NCBI GenBank assembly: GCA_022340775.1
Contig: JAJDNH010000239.1
Span: 1 to 41,629, forward strand
Direction: 5' to 3'
Length of the DNA stretch: 41,629 nt
Source of the DNA: Acidobacteriota bacterium
GTDB lineage: Bacteria; Acidobacteriota; Thermoanaerobaculia; Thermoanaerobaculales; Sulfomarinibacteraceae
Shown here piece by piece: positions 24,859 to 31,758 of the stretch. The notes beneath the pieces were generated by a model. It was not told the DNA's origin and ran no database searches. It saw only the letters and a list, made by a program, of their open reading frames with translations. The position numbers and the translations under genes were made by a program. Numbering within the stretch: position 1 is the first letter of the stretch; every line of letters begins with the position of its first letter.

Positions 24859-24978
24859 GGTCGAGAACCCTGGCAGACTGTCAACACCGGAATGGCCCGG
24901 ACGACTTGCCGCGTCGGGAGAGATGCTTCATCTTGTTTCTTGAGTAGGACAGCACAGCACGAACCTCGGAGGTCGTCG

Positions 24979-25143
24979 ATGCCGCGATACGACTTCAAAT
25001 GCGCCAAATGCGGCGCGGAGTTCGAGAAGCAGATGACCGTGGCCGAACGGGAGAAGGCCAAGCCCGCGTGCCCCGAGTGCAAGAGCCGGCGCGTGCGACC
25101 GGTCTTCAGCGGCTTCTTCGCCAAGACGAGCCGCAAGAGCTGA
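24979..25143 (+). CDS. FmdB-type small zinc ribbon protein
   Basis: A 54-residue protein with two CxxC pairs, Cys8/Cys11 (FKCAKCGAEFEK) and Cys31/Cys34 (CPECKS), forming a rubredoxin-like zinc ribbon. The family (FmdB, CxxC_CxxC_SSSS) is widespread and poorly understood; some members have been proposed to regulate amidase genes. The basic tail (about 36-54) could touch nucleic acid. The ATG at 24979 has CGGAGG 7 nt upstream; the longer frame from 24892 is not supported. It lies 120 bp after the C69 gene and is followed at once by a strong hairpin. Confidence 0.9.
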   Translation: MPRYDFKCAKCGAEFEKQMTVAEREKAKPACPECKSRRVRPVFSGFFAKTSRKS

Positions 25144-25152
25144 GGGTGAAAA

Positions 25153-25175
25153 GGGCCCCGGCAACGCCGGGGCCC
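25153..25175. terminator. Strong terminator between convergent genes
   Basis: GGGCCCCGGC (25153-25162) and GCCGGGGCCC (25166-25175) make a perfect 10-bp stem with a 3-nt loop. Read on the minus strand it is followed by TTTTC, so it fits an intrinsic terminator for the secreted-protein gene; it can also stop the FmdB transcript, whose TGA is 10 bp upstream. Confidence 0.85.
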
Positions 25176-25199
25176 AACGTTAGCTCAAGAGGGATACGG

Positions 25200-26051
25200 C
25201 TACTGGCGGCAGCCTCGGCGCCCGCGCGTCGGCGCGAACGGCGTTCCGCTCCCGGCGTCGCGGAGCTGAACGGTTGCTCCGGTGGCTGTGTCGGTCACTG
25301 AGATTGCGGCGATAAGGTCTCCGCCACTCCCGGCGACCGGCGCGTACACGATCTCGAGGGATCGCCCGCTGTCGAGGGGTAGGCCGGCGGCGGCGAGCGC
25401 GCGGTACGGGCTGACCAGCAGCTCGAGATCGCCTTCCGCAGTGTGCAGCGTCAGAGTCGGCGTTCCCTGGCCAGGCCCTCCGCTGAAGGCCGCTACGGTC
25501 CCGGTGACGGTCGAGACCGAGCTCATGTCGAGACCCGTGCCTCCACAGGCGCGCGTCCGGGTCCCCAGCCGAGAGGCGGTCGCCGTTCCGGCGCCGCCGG
25601 CGGTGGCACGACCCGTAGTGCGACGTGCTCCGCCGTATCCGCGACCGGGACCCATGCCGGCTCCGGCCCACAGCGGTATTCCCTCGGTATCACGAAGCGT
25701 CGCCGAGCTGCCGTTGGTCAGGTTGTCAATGCGAACGGCGACCCAGTTGGGCGTGCACTGGGAGCACGGATACAGGAGAGCCTCGACGTGATCCCCGGCA
25801 GCGGCCGAGAACGAGAGGCTCTCGAGGTAGCGGAAGGGGCCGAGCACGAAGCTCGTCTCCCCACGGGTAGCGTCGTTGACGGTCATCGTCGGGTGCCCGG
25901 TGCCGGGGCCGGCAAGGAACGCCAGTACGGGCCCAGAGACGGTCACAGCTCCCGCTGGATTCACGGCGGGGACACCGGTTGTTTGGGCCCACGCCACGGC
26001 CATGACCAGTGCGATCCCGATGGTTGTCAGAACAAGAACTCTCAGCTTCAT
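25200..26051 (-). CDS. Secreted protein with duplicated domain, predicted sigma-54 target
   Basis: A 283-residue exported protein (signal peptide about 1-23, ending VAWAQ) of no family I know. It has two related domains: about 36-128 (VSGPVLAFLAGPGTGHPTMT ... ATLRDTEGIPLWAG) and about 178-277 (VTGTVAAFSGGPGQGTPTLT ... VQLRDAGSGTPFAP). They share a V-x-G-x-V-x-A-F start, a GPGxGxPTxT turn and a xQLRD/ATLRD end. The linker (about 129-176) is Gly/Arg/Thr-rich and contains a Cys; domain 1 has a CSQC pair. AAAAAAGGAGG precedes the ATG. A sigma-54 promoter and NtrC-like sites lie upstream, next to the divergent kinase/regulator pair, suggesting a periplasmic effector of that system. Confidence 0.85.
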   Translation of the reverse strand: MKLRVLVLTTIGIALVMAVAWAQTTGVPAVNPAGAVTVSGPVLAFLAGPGTGHPTMTVNDATRGETSFVLGPFRYLESLSFSAAAGDHVEALLYPCSQCTPNWVAVRIDNLTNGSSATLRDTEGIPLWAGAGMGPGRGYGGARRTTGRATAGGAGTATASRLGTRTRACGGTGLDMSSVSTVTGTVAAFSGGPGQGTPTLTLHTAEGDLELLVSPYRALAAAGLPLDSGRSLEIVYAPVAGSGGDLIAAISVTDTATGATVQLRDAGSGTPFAPTRGRRGCRQ

Positions 26052-26104
26052 GACGGACCTCCTTTTTTCCCGAAGCGACCCTGTGTGGGTCCGGCCTGCT
26101 CCAC

Positions 26105-26120
26105 AGCACGTCCTGTGCCA
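26105..26120 (-). promoter_or_regulatory. Sigma-54 (RpoN) -24/-12 promoter
   Basis: Read on the minus strand, TGGCAC-AGGAC-GTGCT matches the RpoN consensus TGGCAC-N5-TTGCA: the full -24 box, the invariant GG and GC, and the required 10 nt between them. Transcription would start near 26093, giving a leader of about 42 nt to the secreted-protein ATG at 26051. The nearest regulator, just across the gap, is a sigma-54-dependent activator. Confidence 0.75.
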
Positions 26121-26197
26121 GCCCTTCGTGAATGCCGTTATGTGAAGCGCGACAACTGCTTACGTCTCATACCTGTGACCGTCTAAGGGGTGCGACA

Positions 26198-26247
26198 GGC
26201 CTGCAGCCTGCAAAGATTGCAGGCAGCCCGTGAAGCATTTGCAGGCC
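26198..26247. promoter_or_regulatory. Cluster of four GCCTGCA half-sites, predicted activator binding region
   Basis: A perfect palindrome GCCTGCAA-AGA-TTGCAGGC spans 26206-26224. It is nested within a second inverted pair, GGCCTGCA (26198-26205) and TGCAGGCC (26240-26247). The centre is about 100 bp upstream of the sigma-54 promoter, the usual distance for NtrC-type enhancer sites; same-orientation half-sites are 7 and 22 bp apart. It also lies just before the kinase start, so it may serve autoregulation. Confidence 0.7.
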
Positions 26248-26256
26248 GGTGTGGGC

Positions 26257-26262
26257 TACAGT
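26257..26262 (+). promoter_or_regulatory. -10 box of the kinase gene placed for a leaderless transcript
   Basis: TACAGT (four of six consensus bases) ends 7 nt before the ATG at 26270, and no Shine-Dalgarno sequence lies between. The box sits 10 bp from the last GCCTGCA half-site, so a bound regulator could compete with RNA polymerase. Confidence 0.4.
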
Positions 26263-26269
26263 TGATTTC

Positions 26270-27478
26270 ATGAGAAGGTCGGGGGCACGGCGTTGGGACG
26301 TACTGCTGCCGGGAGCTGCCACGGTTGTCGCCGTGATGATGGTATGGCTGGCTGTGACCGGGGCGGCGAACATGCGGGAGCGAGCCGAGCTGGCGCTCGA
26401 AGGGCGGGTTCTGCGGCTCTCTCATGATGCCGAGAGAGAGCTTCGAGATCGCGGGCTGGCAGTGGTTAGCGAGGTGATGTCTGCGCTCCTGAAACGCGAC
26501 GAGGGCGTGGTGCGCGGACTCTCGCTGAGCAGGTCTGACGGCACACCGGTCGCCGCGGTCGGCCAAACAGGTCCGCCGTCTCGTGAAGTCCAGCTGTTCG
26601 TGGGACCGGCAGCGTGGGGCGGCGCCCCGGTTCGTGAGGGCCGCTCTCAGGCAGGGCTCGGGCGCGGTCATGGGAGGGGTCGCATGCTCCTCCGCGTGTT
26701 CCTGGATTCGGCGGCTGCGCGTGCTCCCCTGAGTGCACGCCTGCTGGCTCCGGCGACGGCAGCGGTTGGTGTTCTCCTAGTCGTTCTTGCTGCGGTCGGC
26801 GGCAAGCTGCTGGTTCGTGAGGAGCGGCGCGCCCAGGAGCGGGCGGAACAACGCCGGCTCGTGAGCCTCGGGCGTGCGGGCGCCGGTCTCGCCCACCAGC
26901 TGCGGACGCCTCTGGCAACCGTCAAAGGCAGCTGTCAGCTGCTGTTGGAGAGTCAGCCCGGGCCTGCTGGAAGGAAACGCCTGCGGTCCGCGCTCGAGCA
27001 GTGCGAGCGCATGGAGAAACTGCTCGGGCAGCTGCTGGACTACACCCGTCCGCCGCAGAGCGAACCGGAGGATGTCGAGCTTGGGCCTTTCCTCGAGCGG
27101 GTCGCCTCGGGGAGTTCGGCTGTGGTGATCACAACCGGGGAAGGTGTTGGTCTCGTGGACCCGGAGCATCTGCGCCAGATTCTCGAGAACCTCGTCGACA
27201 ACGCGACGAAGGCAAACGACGGCGGGAACGTGGAGATATCCTCCTCCGTGTCCCGAGACCGGGTGGAGATCTCCGTGAAGGACCGGGGCCCGGGACCGGG
27301 GGAGGATCCGGAGAACCTGTTCGAGCCGTACGTCACAACTCGCAGCGACGGCATCGGGCTGGGGCTGCCGATCGCGAGGGCTCTCGCGGAGGCCAACGGG
27401 GGCACCCTCACGCTGGCTGCACGTGAGGGTGGCGGGTGCCAGGCGGTTCTGCTCCTGCCCGCGGCAAAGAGATCGTGA
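26270..27478 (+). CDS. Sensor histidine kinase of an NtrC-type two-component system
   Basis: A 402-residue membrane kinase. One helix (about 11-32), a periplasmic sensor segment (about 33-155; no known fold recognised, containing a Gly/Arg/His-rich stretch at about 129-138), a second helix (about 158-182), then HisKA with phospho-accepting His209 in GAGLAHQLRTPLA and a HATPase domain with N box ENLVDNATKAN, G1 DRGPGPG and G2 GIGLGLPIA. The architecture resembles ZraS/AtoS-type kinases that partner NtrC-like regulators. The start ATG is at 26270, and its stop TGA overlaps the regulator ATG by one base (TGATG). The signal is unknown. Confidence 0.92.
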   Translation: MRRSGARRWDVLLPGAATVVAVMMVWLAVTGAANMRERAELALEGRVLRLSHDAERELRDRGLAVVSEVMSALLKRDEGVVRGLSLSRSDGTPVAAVGQTGPPSREVQLFVGPAAWGGAPVREGRSQAGLGRGHGRGRMLLRVFLDSAAARAPLSARLLAPATAAVGVLLVVLAAVGGKLLVREERRAQERAEQRRLVSLGRAGAGLAHQLRTPLATVKGSCQLLLESQPGPAGRKRLRSALEQCERMEKLLGQLLDYTRPPQSEPEDVELGPFLERVASGSSAVVITTGEGVGLVDPEHLRQILENLVDNATKANDGGNVEISSSVSRDRVEISVKDRGPGPGEDPENLFEPYVTTRSDGIGLGLPIARALAEANGGTLTLAAREGGGCQAVLLLPAAKRS

Positions 27479-28800
27479 TGACGCCCACGGTTCTTGTTGT
27501 CGACGATGACGGCGCCTTCCGAGAACTGGTCGCCGACATCCTCGAGGGCGAGGGGTACCGGGTGCTGAGCTCGGCCTCTGCCGAGGAGGCGTTGGCGCGC
27601 CTTGCCGGTACCAGCATCGATCTGGTGGTCACTGATCAGCGGATGCCGGGGATCGACGGTATCGAGCTGACCCGGCGCACACGAGCCGGCACCGGTGCGC
27701 CGGCCGTCATCGTGATGACCGCGTACGGGACGATCCCGGAGGCCGTGGAGGCGGTCCGAGTCGGAGCCTCCGACTACCTGACCAAGCCGCTGGAGAGCCC
27801 GGAGGCGCTACGGCGGCTGGTGCGCCGAGTGCTCGGGGAAAGGAGTCTTGAGGCCGCGACCGAGAGCGAGTTTCTCAGCCGCGACCCCGTCGTTCTCGAG
27901 GTGCTGGCGCTGGCTGATCGGGCTGCAAAGACGGATGCCACGGTTCTGATCAGTGGCGAGTCCGGCACCGGCAAGGAACTGCTCGCGCGGCGGATCCACC
28001 AAGAATCTCAACGACGGGCGGGTCCGTTCATCGGGGTCAACTGTGCTGCGATTCCGGAGAGCCTGGCGGAGAGCGAGCTGTTCGGGCATGAAAAGGGCGC
28101 GTTCACCGGTGCGGAGAGTCGCCGAACCGGACGTTTCGAGCAGGCGTCTGGCGGCACCCTGTTCCTTGACGAGGTGGGGGAGCTCTCCGAACCGGTGCAG
28201 GGGAAGCTGTTGCGTGTGCTCGAGGAGCGCGCGGTCGAGCGCGTCGGAGGATCACGGCCGGTGCCGGTGGACATCAGGCTGGTCGCGGCAACCAACCGGA
28301 GCCTCGGAGTCGAGGTCGAGGCCGGCCGGTTCCGGGCCGACCTCTACTACCGGCTCAACGTGGTGGATCTCGCCTTGCCCCCGCTGCGCGAGCGAAGAGG
28401 GGATTTGCCGGTTCTGGTGCCCCGCCTGATCGAGGCAGTGGCTTCGCGACTGGGCATCGAACCGCGGCCGCTGCAGGGCGCGGCGATGGAACTGCTGGCC
28501 GGCTACGGCTGGCCGGGAAACGTCCGGGAGCTGAGGAACGTGCTCGAGCGAACATTGATCACGGCCCCAGGGGACCAGATCCGAGCCGTGGATCTTCCGG
28601 TTCTCTCGGGTCCTTCACCGTCGATAGTCGGGGAGGCGAGCTACGAGAGCGGCCGCATCGCATCGCTCGAAGAGCGCGAACGGCAGGCAATCTTGGAGGC
28701 TCTCGAGCGGACCGGCGGCCACCGCGAGCGGGCTGCGCGCCTGCTCGGAGTCTCTGTACGAACCCTCTACAACCGACTCAACCGCTATGGGATCCGCTAG
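27478..28800 (+). CDS. NtrC-family sigma-54-dependent response regulator
   Basis: A 440-residue activator. Receiver domain (1-120): acidic pocket DDD at 9-11, phospho-acceptor Asp53 (VTDQRMPG) and Lys103 (LTKP). AAA+ domain (about 135-370): Walker A GESGTGKE (160-167), the sigma-54 contact loop GAFTGA (207-212), Walker B GGTLFLDE (225-232) and the YYRLNV segment. C-terminal Fis-type helix-turn-helix (about 405-440): ERAARLLGVSVRTLYNRLNRYGI. All residues needed for ATP-driven opening of sigma-54 holoenzyme are present. It is translationally coupled to the kinase. The predicted target is the divergent secreted-protein gene, given the adjacent sigma-54 promoter and palindrome. Confidence 0.96.
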   Translation: MTPTVLVVDDDGAFRELVADILEGEGYRVLSSASAEEALARLAGTSIDLVVTDQRMPGIDGIELTRRTRAGTGAPAVIVMTAYGTIPEAVEAVRVGASDYLTKPLESPEALRRLVRRVLGERSLEAATESEFLSRDPVVLEVLALADRAAKTDATVLISGESGTGKELLARRIHQESQRRAGPFIGVNCAAIPESLAESELFGHEKGAFTGAESRRTGRFEQASGGTLFLDEVGELSEPVQGKLLRVLEERAVERVGGSRPVPVDIRLVAATNRSLGVEVEAGRFRADLYYRLNVVDLALPPLRERRGDLPVLVPRLIEAVASRLGIEPRPLQGAAMELLAGYGWPGNVRELRNVLERTLITAPGDQIRAVDLPVLSGPSPSIVGEASYESGRIASLEERERQAILEALERTGGHRERAARLLGVSVRTLYNRLNRYGIR

Positions 28801-29123
28801 AGTGCCCGACCAAAAGCCCCAATCCGGCTGTGATTCGCGATCGTGGAGGCCCGTCGCGCGAGCTTCGCTGCGAATCGCGTTTCCGGCCGGGTCTATGGGA
28901 GAAGGGAGCCAGAGGGCTGGGCATGAGTTTCGGCCAGGCTCCCTGAAAGGTATGGCGATCGCATCTGACTCAAGATAAAGGAGTAACGTGGAGCCAGGCA
29001 GGCCGGAGGAACTCTGACGGTCCGTACCGTGAACCTTGTGAAGTTGGCGAGATATGGAATGAGACACGTTACACTTGACAATCTTGTGAAAATATCCACA
29101 TACTCTCTCGGGAGGGGGTGCGA
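28801..29123 (+). other. Structured intergenic region with a possible nine-codon leader ORF
   Basis: No ordinary gene is seen in these 323 bases. After the regulator stop, CCGGC/GCCGG (28824-28828 with 28886-28890) and GATTCGC/GCGAATC (28832-28838 with 28870-28876) form a nested imperfect hairpin that could end the upstream transcript. Further on, AAAGGAG (28977-28983) precedes GTG at 28988, opening a nine-codon frame ending at 29017 (MEPGRPEEL). The stop leads into the small hairpin ACGGT-CCGT-ACCGT (29017-29030). GCCAGGCTCC (28933-28942) can pair at 9 of 10 positions with 28990-28999. The last 50 bases are AT-rich and hold a promoter candidate. Confidence 0.35.
29075..29104 (+). promoter_or_regulatory. 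Candidate promoter of the multiheme cytochrome gene
   Basis: TTGACA (29075-29080, perfect -35) lies 18 nt before CATACT (29099-29104, four of six -10 bases) in the most AT-rich patch of the region. Transcription would start near 29111, leaving a leader of about 13 nt that just includes the GGAGG ribosome binding site. A second, earlier -10 (AATATC region) cannot be excluded. Confidence 0.45.
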
Positions 29124-31112
29124 ATGCGGATCTCTGCTACTCGAGTTGCCTCGCTCTGGGTGACCGTGGCACTGCTGGCGGTACTGCCTCTGTCGGCGAG
29201 TGCCGCGGAGCAGGAGTACGACCCGATCACTAGCTCGGACTGCGCGACCTGCCATGAAGGGGCTGCAACGGGGGGTTCGCTGGTCGCTACACTCCGCCAC
29301 TCGGTTCATGAGGGGCTGGAATGTCTGGACTGTCACAAGGACAAGGCGACGACGCCGCACCGTCCCTCGGGAGGTTTCAGGGCCGGCAGCGGGGGTTGTC
29401 GTTCGTGCCATGAAGAGGAAGCTCGGCAGTACCAGGCACATGGTCGGGTCATCGTCGGCGGCACGAACACCGACATTCCCGACTGTGCCGACTGTCACGG
29501 AAGCCACGGCATCCTCCCGTCAACCGACAAACGATCACCGGTCAACCCGACCCACCTCCCCGAGACTTGTGGCAAGTGCCATGAGAACCTCAATATCACC
29601 AAGAAGTACGAGATCCTGATCGACCACCCAGTCAAGATCTACGAGGCGAGTGTGCACGGGCAGGCAACCAAGGGCGGGATCTACGTCGCGGCCACATGTA
29701 CCGATTGCCACTCGTCGGACAATACCGCCCACCGGATCCTGGCCCCGGGCTTCCGGGACTCGGCGATCAATCACTTCAACATTCCGAAGACCTGCGGAAA
29801 GTGCCACAAAGGCATTGAGCAGGACTACCTCGAAGGCATCCACGGACAGATGGCTGAGAACGGCGAGACTGACGCGCCGGTATGTACCGACTGCCACGGC
29901 GAGCACGGGATACTACCCCCAGATGATCCGAGGTCCCCCGTCTCCCCGGCGCGTGTTGCCGAGATGACCTGCGGCCGCTGTCATGATTCGGAGGTCCTGA
30001 ACGAGAAGTATGGCCTGCCGGCGGATCGTTTGATCTCGTTCGTCGACTCCTACCACGGGCTCAAGAGCAAGGCCGGAGATACCCGGGTCGCGAACTGCGC
30101 CTCGTGCCACGGCGCCCATAGGATCCTCCCGAGCTCCGATCCAACATCCACCATCAATCCCAAGAACCTGCGCAAGACCTGCGGCCAGTGCCACCCGGGA
30201 ATCAGCGCGGCTATCGCCAGCACACCGATCCACGGCGTTGGTGGTGAAGGTCTCCACACGAAAGCCTCGGAGATCGTGGCGCGGGTCTACCAAATCGCGA
30301 TCGTCATCATCATCGGCCTCATGGTCATCCACTGGCTGATCGACCTGGGCCGGCACATCAAGAACGTCCTCGACCGTCGCCCGCAGATCAGGCGCATGCG
30401 CCCCGGCGAGGTGTGGCAACACATGTTCCTCGCGGTGAGCTTCGTGGTTCTGGTCTTGTCGGGCTTTGCCCTTCGCTACGACCAGAGCATCATTGCGAAA
30501 CTGTTCTTCGGCTGGAAAGGAGGGTTTGCCTTCCGGGGCCTCGTGCACCGGGTTGCCGCCGGCGTCTTCTCCGCCACCGTGATTTGGCACGTGGCCTTCC
30601 TGCTGACCGACCGTGGGCGGCAGTTCCTGAAAGACATGCTGCCTCAACGAATCGATTTCGTGTTCTTCTGGCAGCAAATCGTCCACAACCTGGGCCGGGG
30701 GGAGAGGCCGCAGTGCGCACAGCGGTTCTCGTATGTGGAAAAGGCCGAGTACTGGGCCCTGGTCTGGGGCACGGTGGTCATGATCTGCACCGGAGTGATG
30801 CTGTGGTTCGACAACTGGCTGTCGGCCTTCCTGCCGAAAGGCGTCCTCGACGTGGCGCTGACCATTCACTTTTGGGAGGCATGGCTGGCGACGCTGGCGA
30901 TCCTCGTCTGGCACCTGTACTCGGTCGTGTTCAGCCCGGAGGTCTACCCGATGAACCCCAGCTGGCTCACCGGCACGATGCCCGAGGAGATGTACCGTGC
31001 TGAGCATCCGGGCCATCTCGAGGAGGCCAGGGCGGAGAGCGAAGACTACATCCAGAGGGAGTCGGACCGGATTCACGGCGACCACGACGGCCCGGAAGGC
31101 GACAGGGATTAA
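29124..31112 (+). CDS. Eleven-haem cytochrome c fused to a membrane cytochrome b domain
   Basis: A 662-residue protein. Signal peptide (about 1-28), then a periplasmic region (about 35-370) with eleven CxxCH haem-c motifs (CATCH, CLDCH, CRSCH, CADCH, CGKCH, CTDCH, CGKCH, CTDCH, CGRCH, CASCH, CGQCH), often followed by GxHG. The C-terminal part (about 385-620) has four or five helices with histidines suited to haem b (VIHWLID, HMFLAVSF, LVHRVAAG, VIWHVAFL, IHFWEAW, LVWHLYS), as in the cytochrome b561/formate dehydrogenase gamma family. The fusion suggests a one-protein quinol oxidase or reductase passing electrons between the quinone pool and periplasmic or extracellular partners. GGAGG is 8 nt before the ATG. 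Confidence 0.92.
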   Translation: MRISATRVASLWVTVALLAVLPLSASAAEQEYDPITSSDCATCHEGAATGGSLVATLRHSVHEGLECLDCHKDKATTPHRPSGGFRAGSGGCRSCHEEEARQYQAHGRVIVGGTNTDIPDCADCHGSHGILPSTDKRSPVNPTHLPETCGKCHENLNITKKYEILIDHPVKIYEASVHGQATKGGIYVAATCTDCHSSDNTAHRILAPGFRDSAINHFNIPKTCGKCHKGIEQDYLEGIHGQMAENGETDAPVCTDCHGEHGILPPDDPRSPVSPARVAEMTCGRCHDSEVLNEKYGLPADRLISFVDSYHGLKSKAGDTRVANCASCHGAHRILPSSDPTSTINPKNLRKTCGQCHPGISAAIASTPIHGVGGEGLHTKASEIVARVYQIAIVIIIGLMVIHWLIDLGRHIKNVLDRRPQIRRMRPGEVWQHMFLAVSFVVLVLSGFALRYDQSIIAKLFFGWKGGFAFRGLVHRVAAGVFSATVIWHVAFLLTDRGRQFLKDMLPQRIDFVFFWQQIVHNLGRGERPQCAQRFSYVEKAEYWALVWGTVVMICTGVMLWFDNWLSAFLPKGVLDVALTIHFWEAWLATLAILVWHLYSVVFSPEVYPMNPSWLTGTMPEEMYRAEHPGHLEEARAESEDYIQRESDRIHGDHDGPEGDRD

Positions 31113-31630
31113 CCGGTCGGTTTGAGAAGGCCGTAGACCAGCATGTCCATTCGACGGCCCTCCTTGAGCACCGCCTGACGCAGCCGGCCTTCGAGCCTGA
31201 AGCCGCTTTTCTCGAGCACTCGCCCTGAGGCCGGGTTGGACTCGAAGACACAGGCCTGTAGGCGAACAAGGCCGAAATGCGAGAAAGCCCAGCCGCAGAA
31301 CGCCTGCAAGGCTGCGGTCGCGATCCCGCGGCCCCAGAACGGCTGGCCAAGCCAGTACCCGACCTCGGCGGAACCGCGTTCCACGTCGTCCCGAAGCTCG
31401 AGACCAATGCCGCCGATGAGGTGGGAACCTGTGGCGATGGCAAAGTCGGTCTCCGGTTGCTGCTCTGCCATCCGCCGCAACCACTCCTCTCCAGCCTCGT
31501 GGGTATACGGATACGGAAACCGGTCGCGAAGCTGGACCGATACGGCTCGCTCACCGGCATAGCGGAGGAGAGCTGCAAGATCCTCCGGCCGGTAGCTCCT
31601 GATCCGCCAGTCCTCGAACACGAGCTCCAT
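31109..31630 (-). CDS. GNAT acetyltransferase, RimJ/RimL type
   Basis: A 173-residue GNAT enzyme. N-terminal WRIRSYRPEDLAALLRYA, the beta-4/5 region EVGYWLGQPFWGRGIATAAL with the acetyl-CoA pyrophosphate loop (GRGIAT) and the C-terminal NPASGRVLEKSGFRLEGRL are all diagnostic of the RimJ/RimL-like branch, which acetylates ribosomal-protein N-termini or small amines. The substrate is unknown. The start is uncertain: ATG at 31630 fits the family best; ATG at 31639 and 31675 are also in frame and none has a ribosome binding site. Its stop codon overlaps that of the convergent cytochrome gene within TTAA (31109-31112). Confidence 0.87.
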   Translation of the reverse strand: MELVFEDWRIRSYRPEDLAALLRYAGERAVSVQLRDRFPYPYTHEAGEEWLRRMAEQQPETDFAIATGSHLIGGIGLELRDDVERGSAEVGYWLGQPFWGRGIATAALQAFCGWAFSHFGLVRLQACVFESNPASGRVLEKSGFRLEGRLRQAVLKEGRRMDMLVYGLLKPTG

Positions 31631-31758
31631 GAAGGCCATTCTACTGTCGCAGGTCGAGTACCATGGTTGGGTCATTACCGAGTCCGAAGTCTTGACGTGG
31701 ACTGAGAGCGGCCGGGGATTGCGGGCCGGCGGATTCGAGGATGGGCGGCGAGGCGAAG

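Noticed and set aside
26197-26215. Plus-strand sigma-54 promoter (GG-N10-GC) for the kinase gene
   Set aside because: The GG/GC spacing occurs within the GCCTGCA repeats, but flanking bases do not match TGGCAC or TTGCA.
29044-29062. Sigma-54 promoter before the cytochrome gene (TTGGCGAGATATGG)
   Set aside because: It lacks the invariant GC at -12, so the TTGACA-type promoter is preferred.
29913-31484. Long minus-strand open frame of 523 codons
   Set aside because: It lies opposite the multiheme cytochrome gene, is low-complexity (Arg/Asp/His-rich), has no domain, and is explained by GC-rich codon bias.
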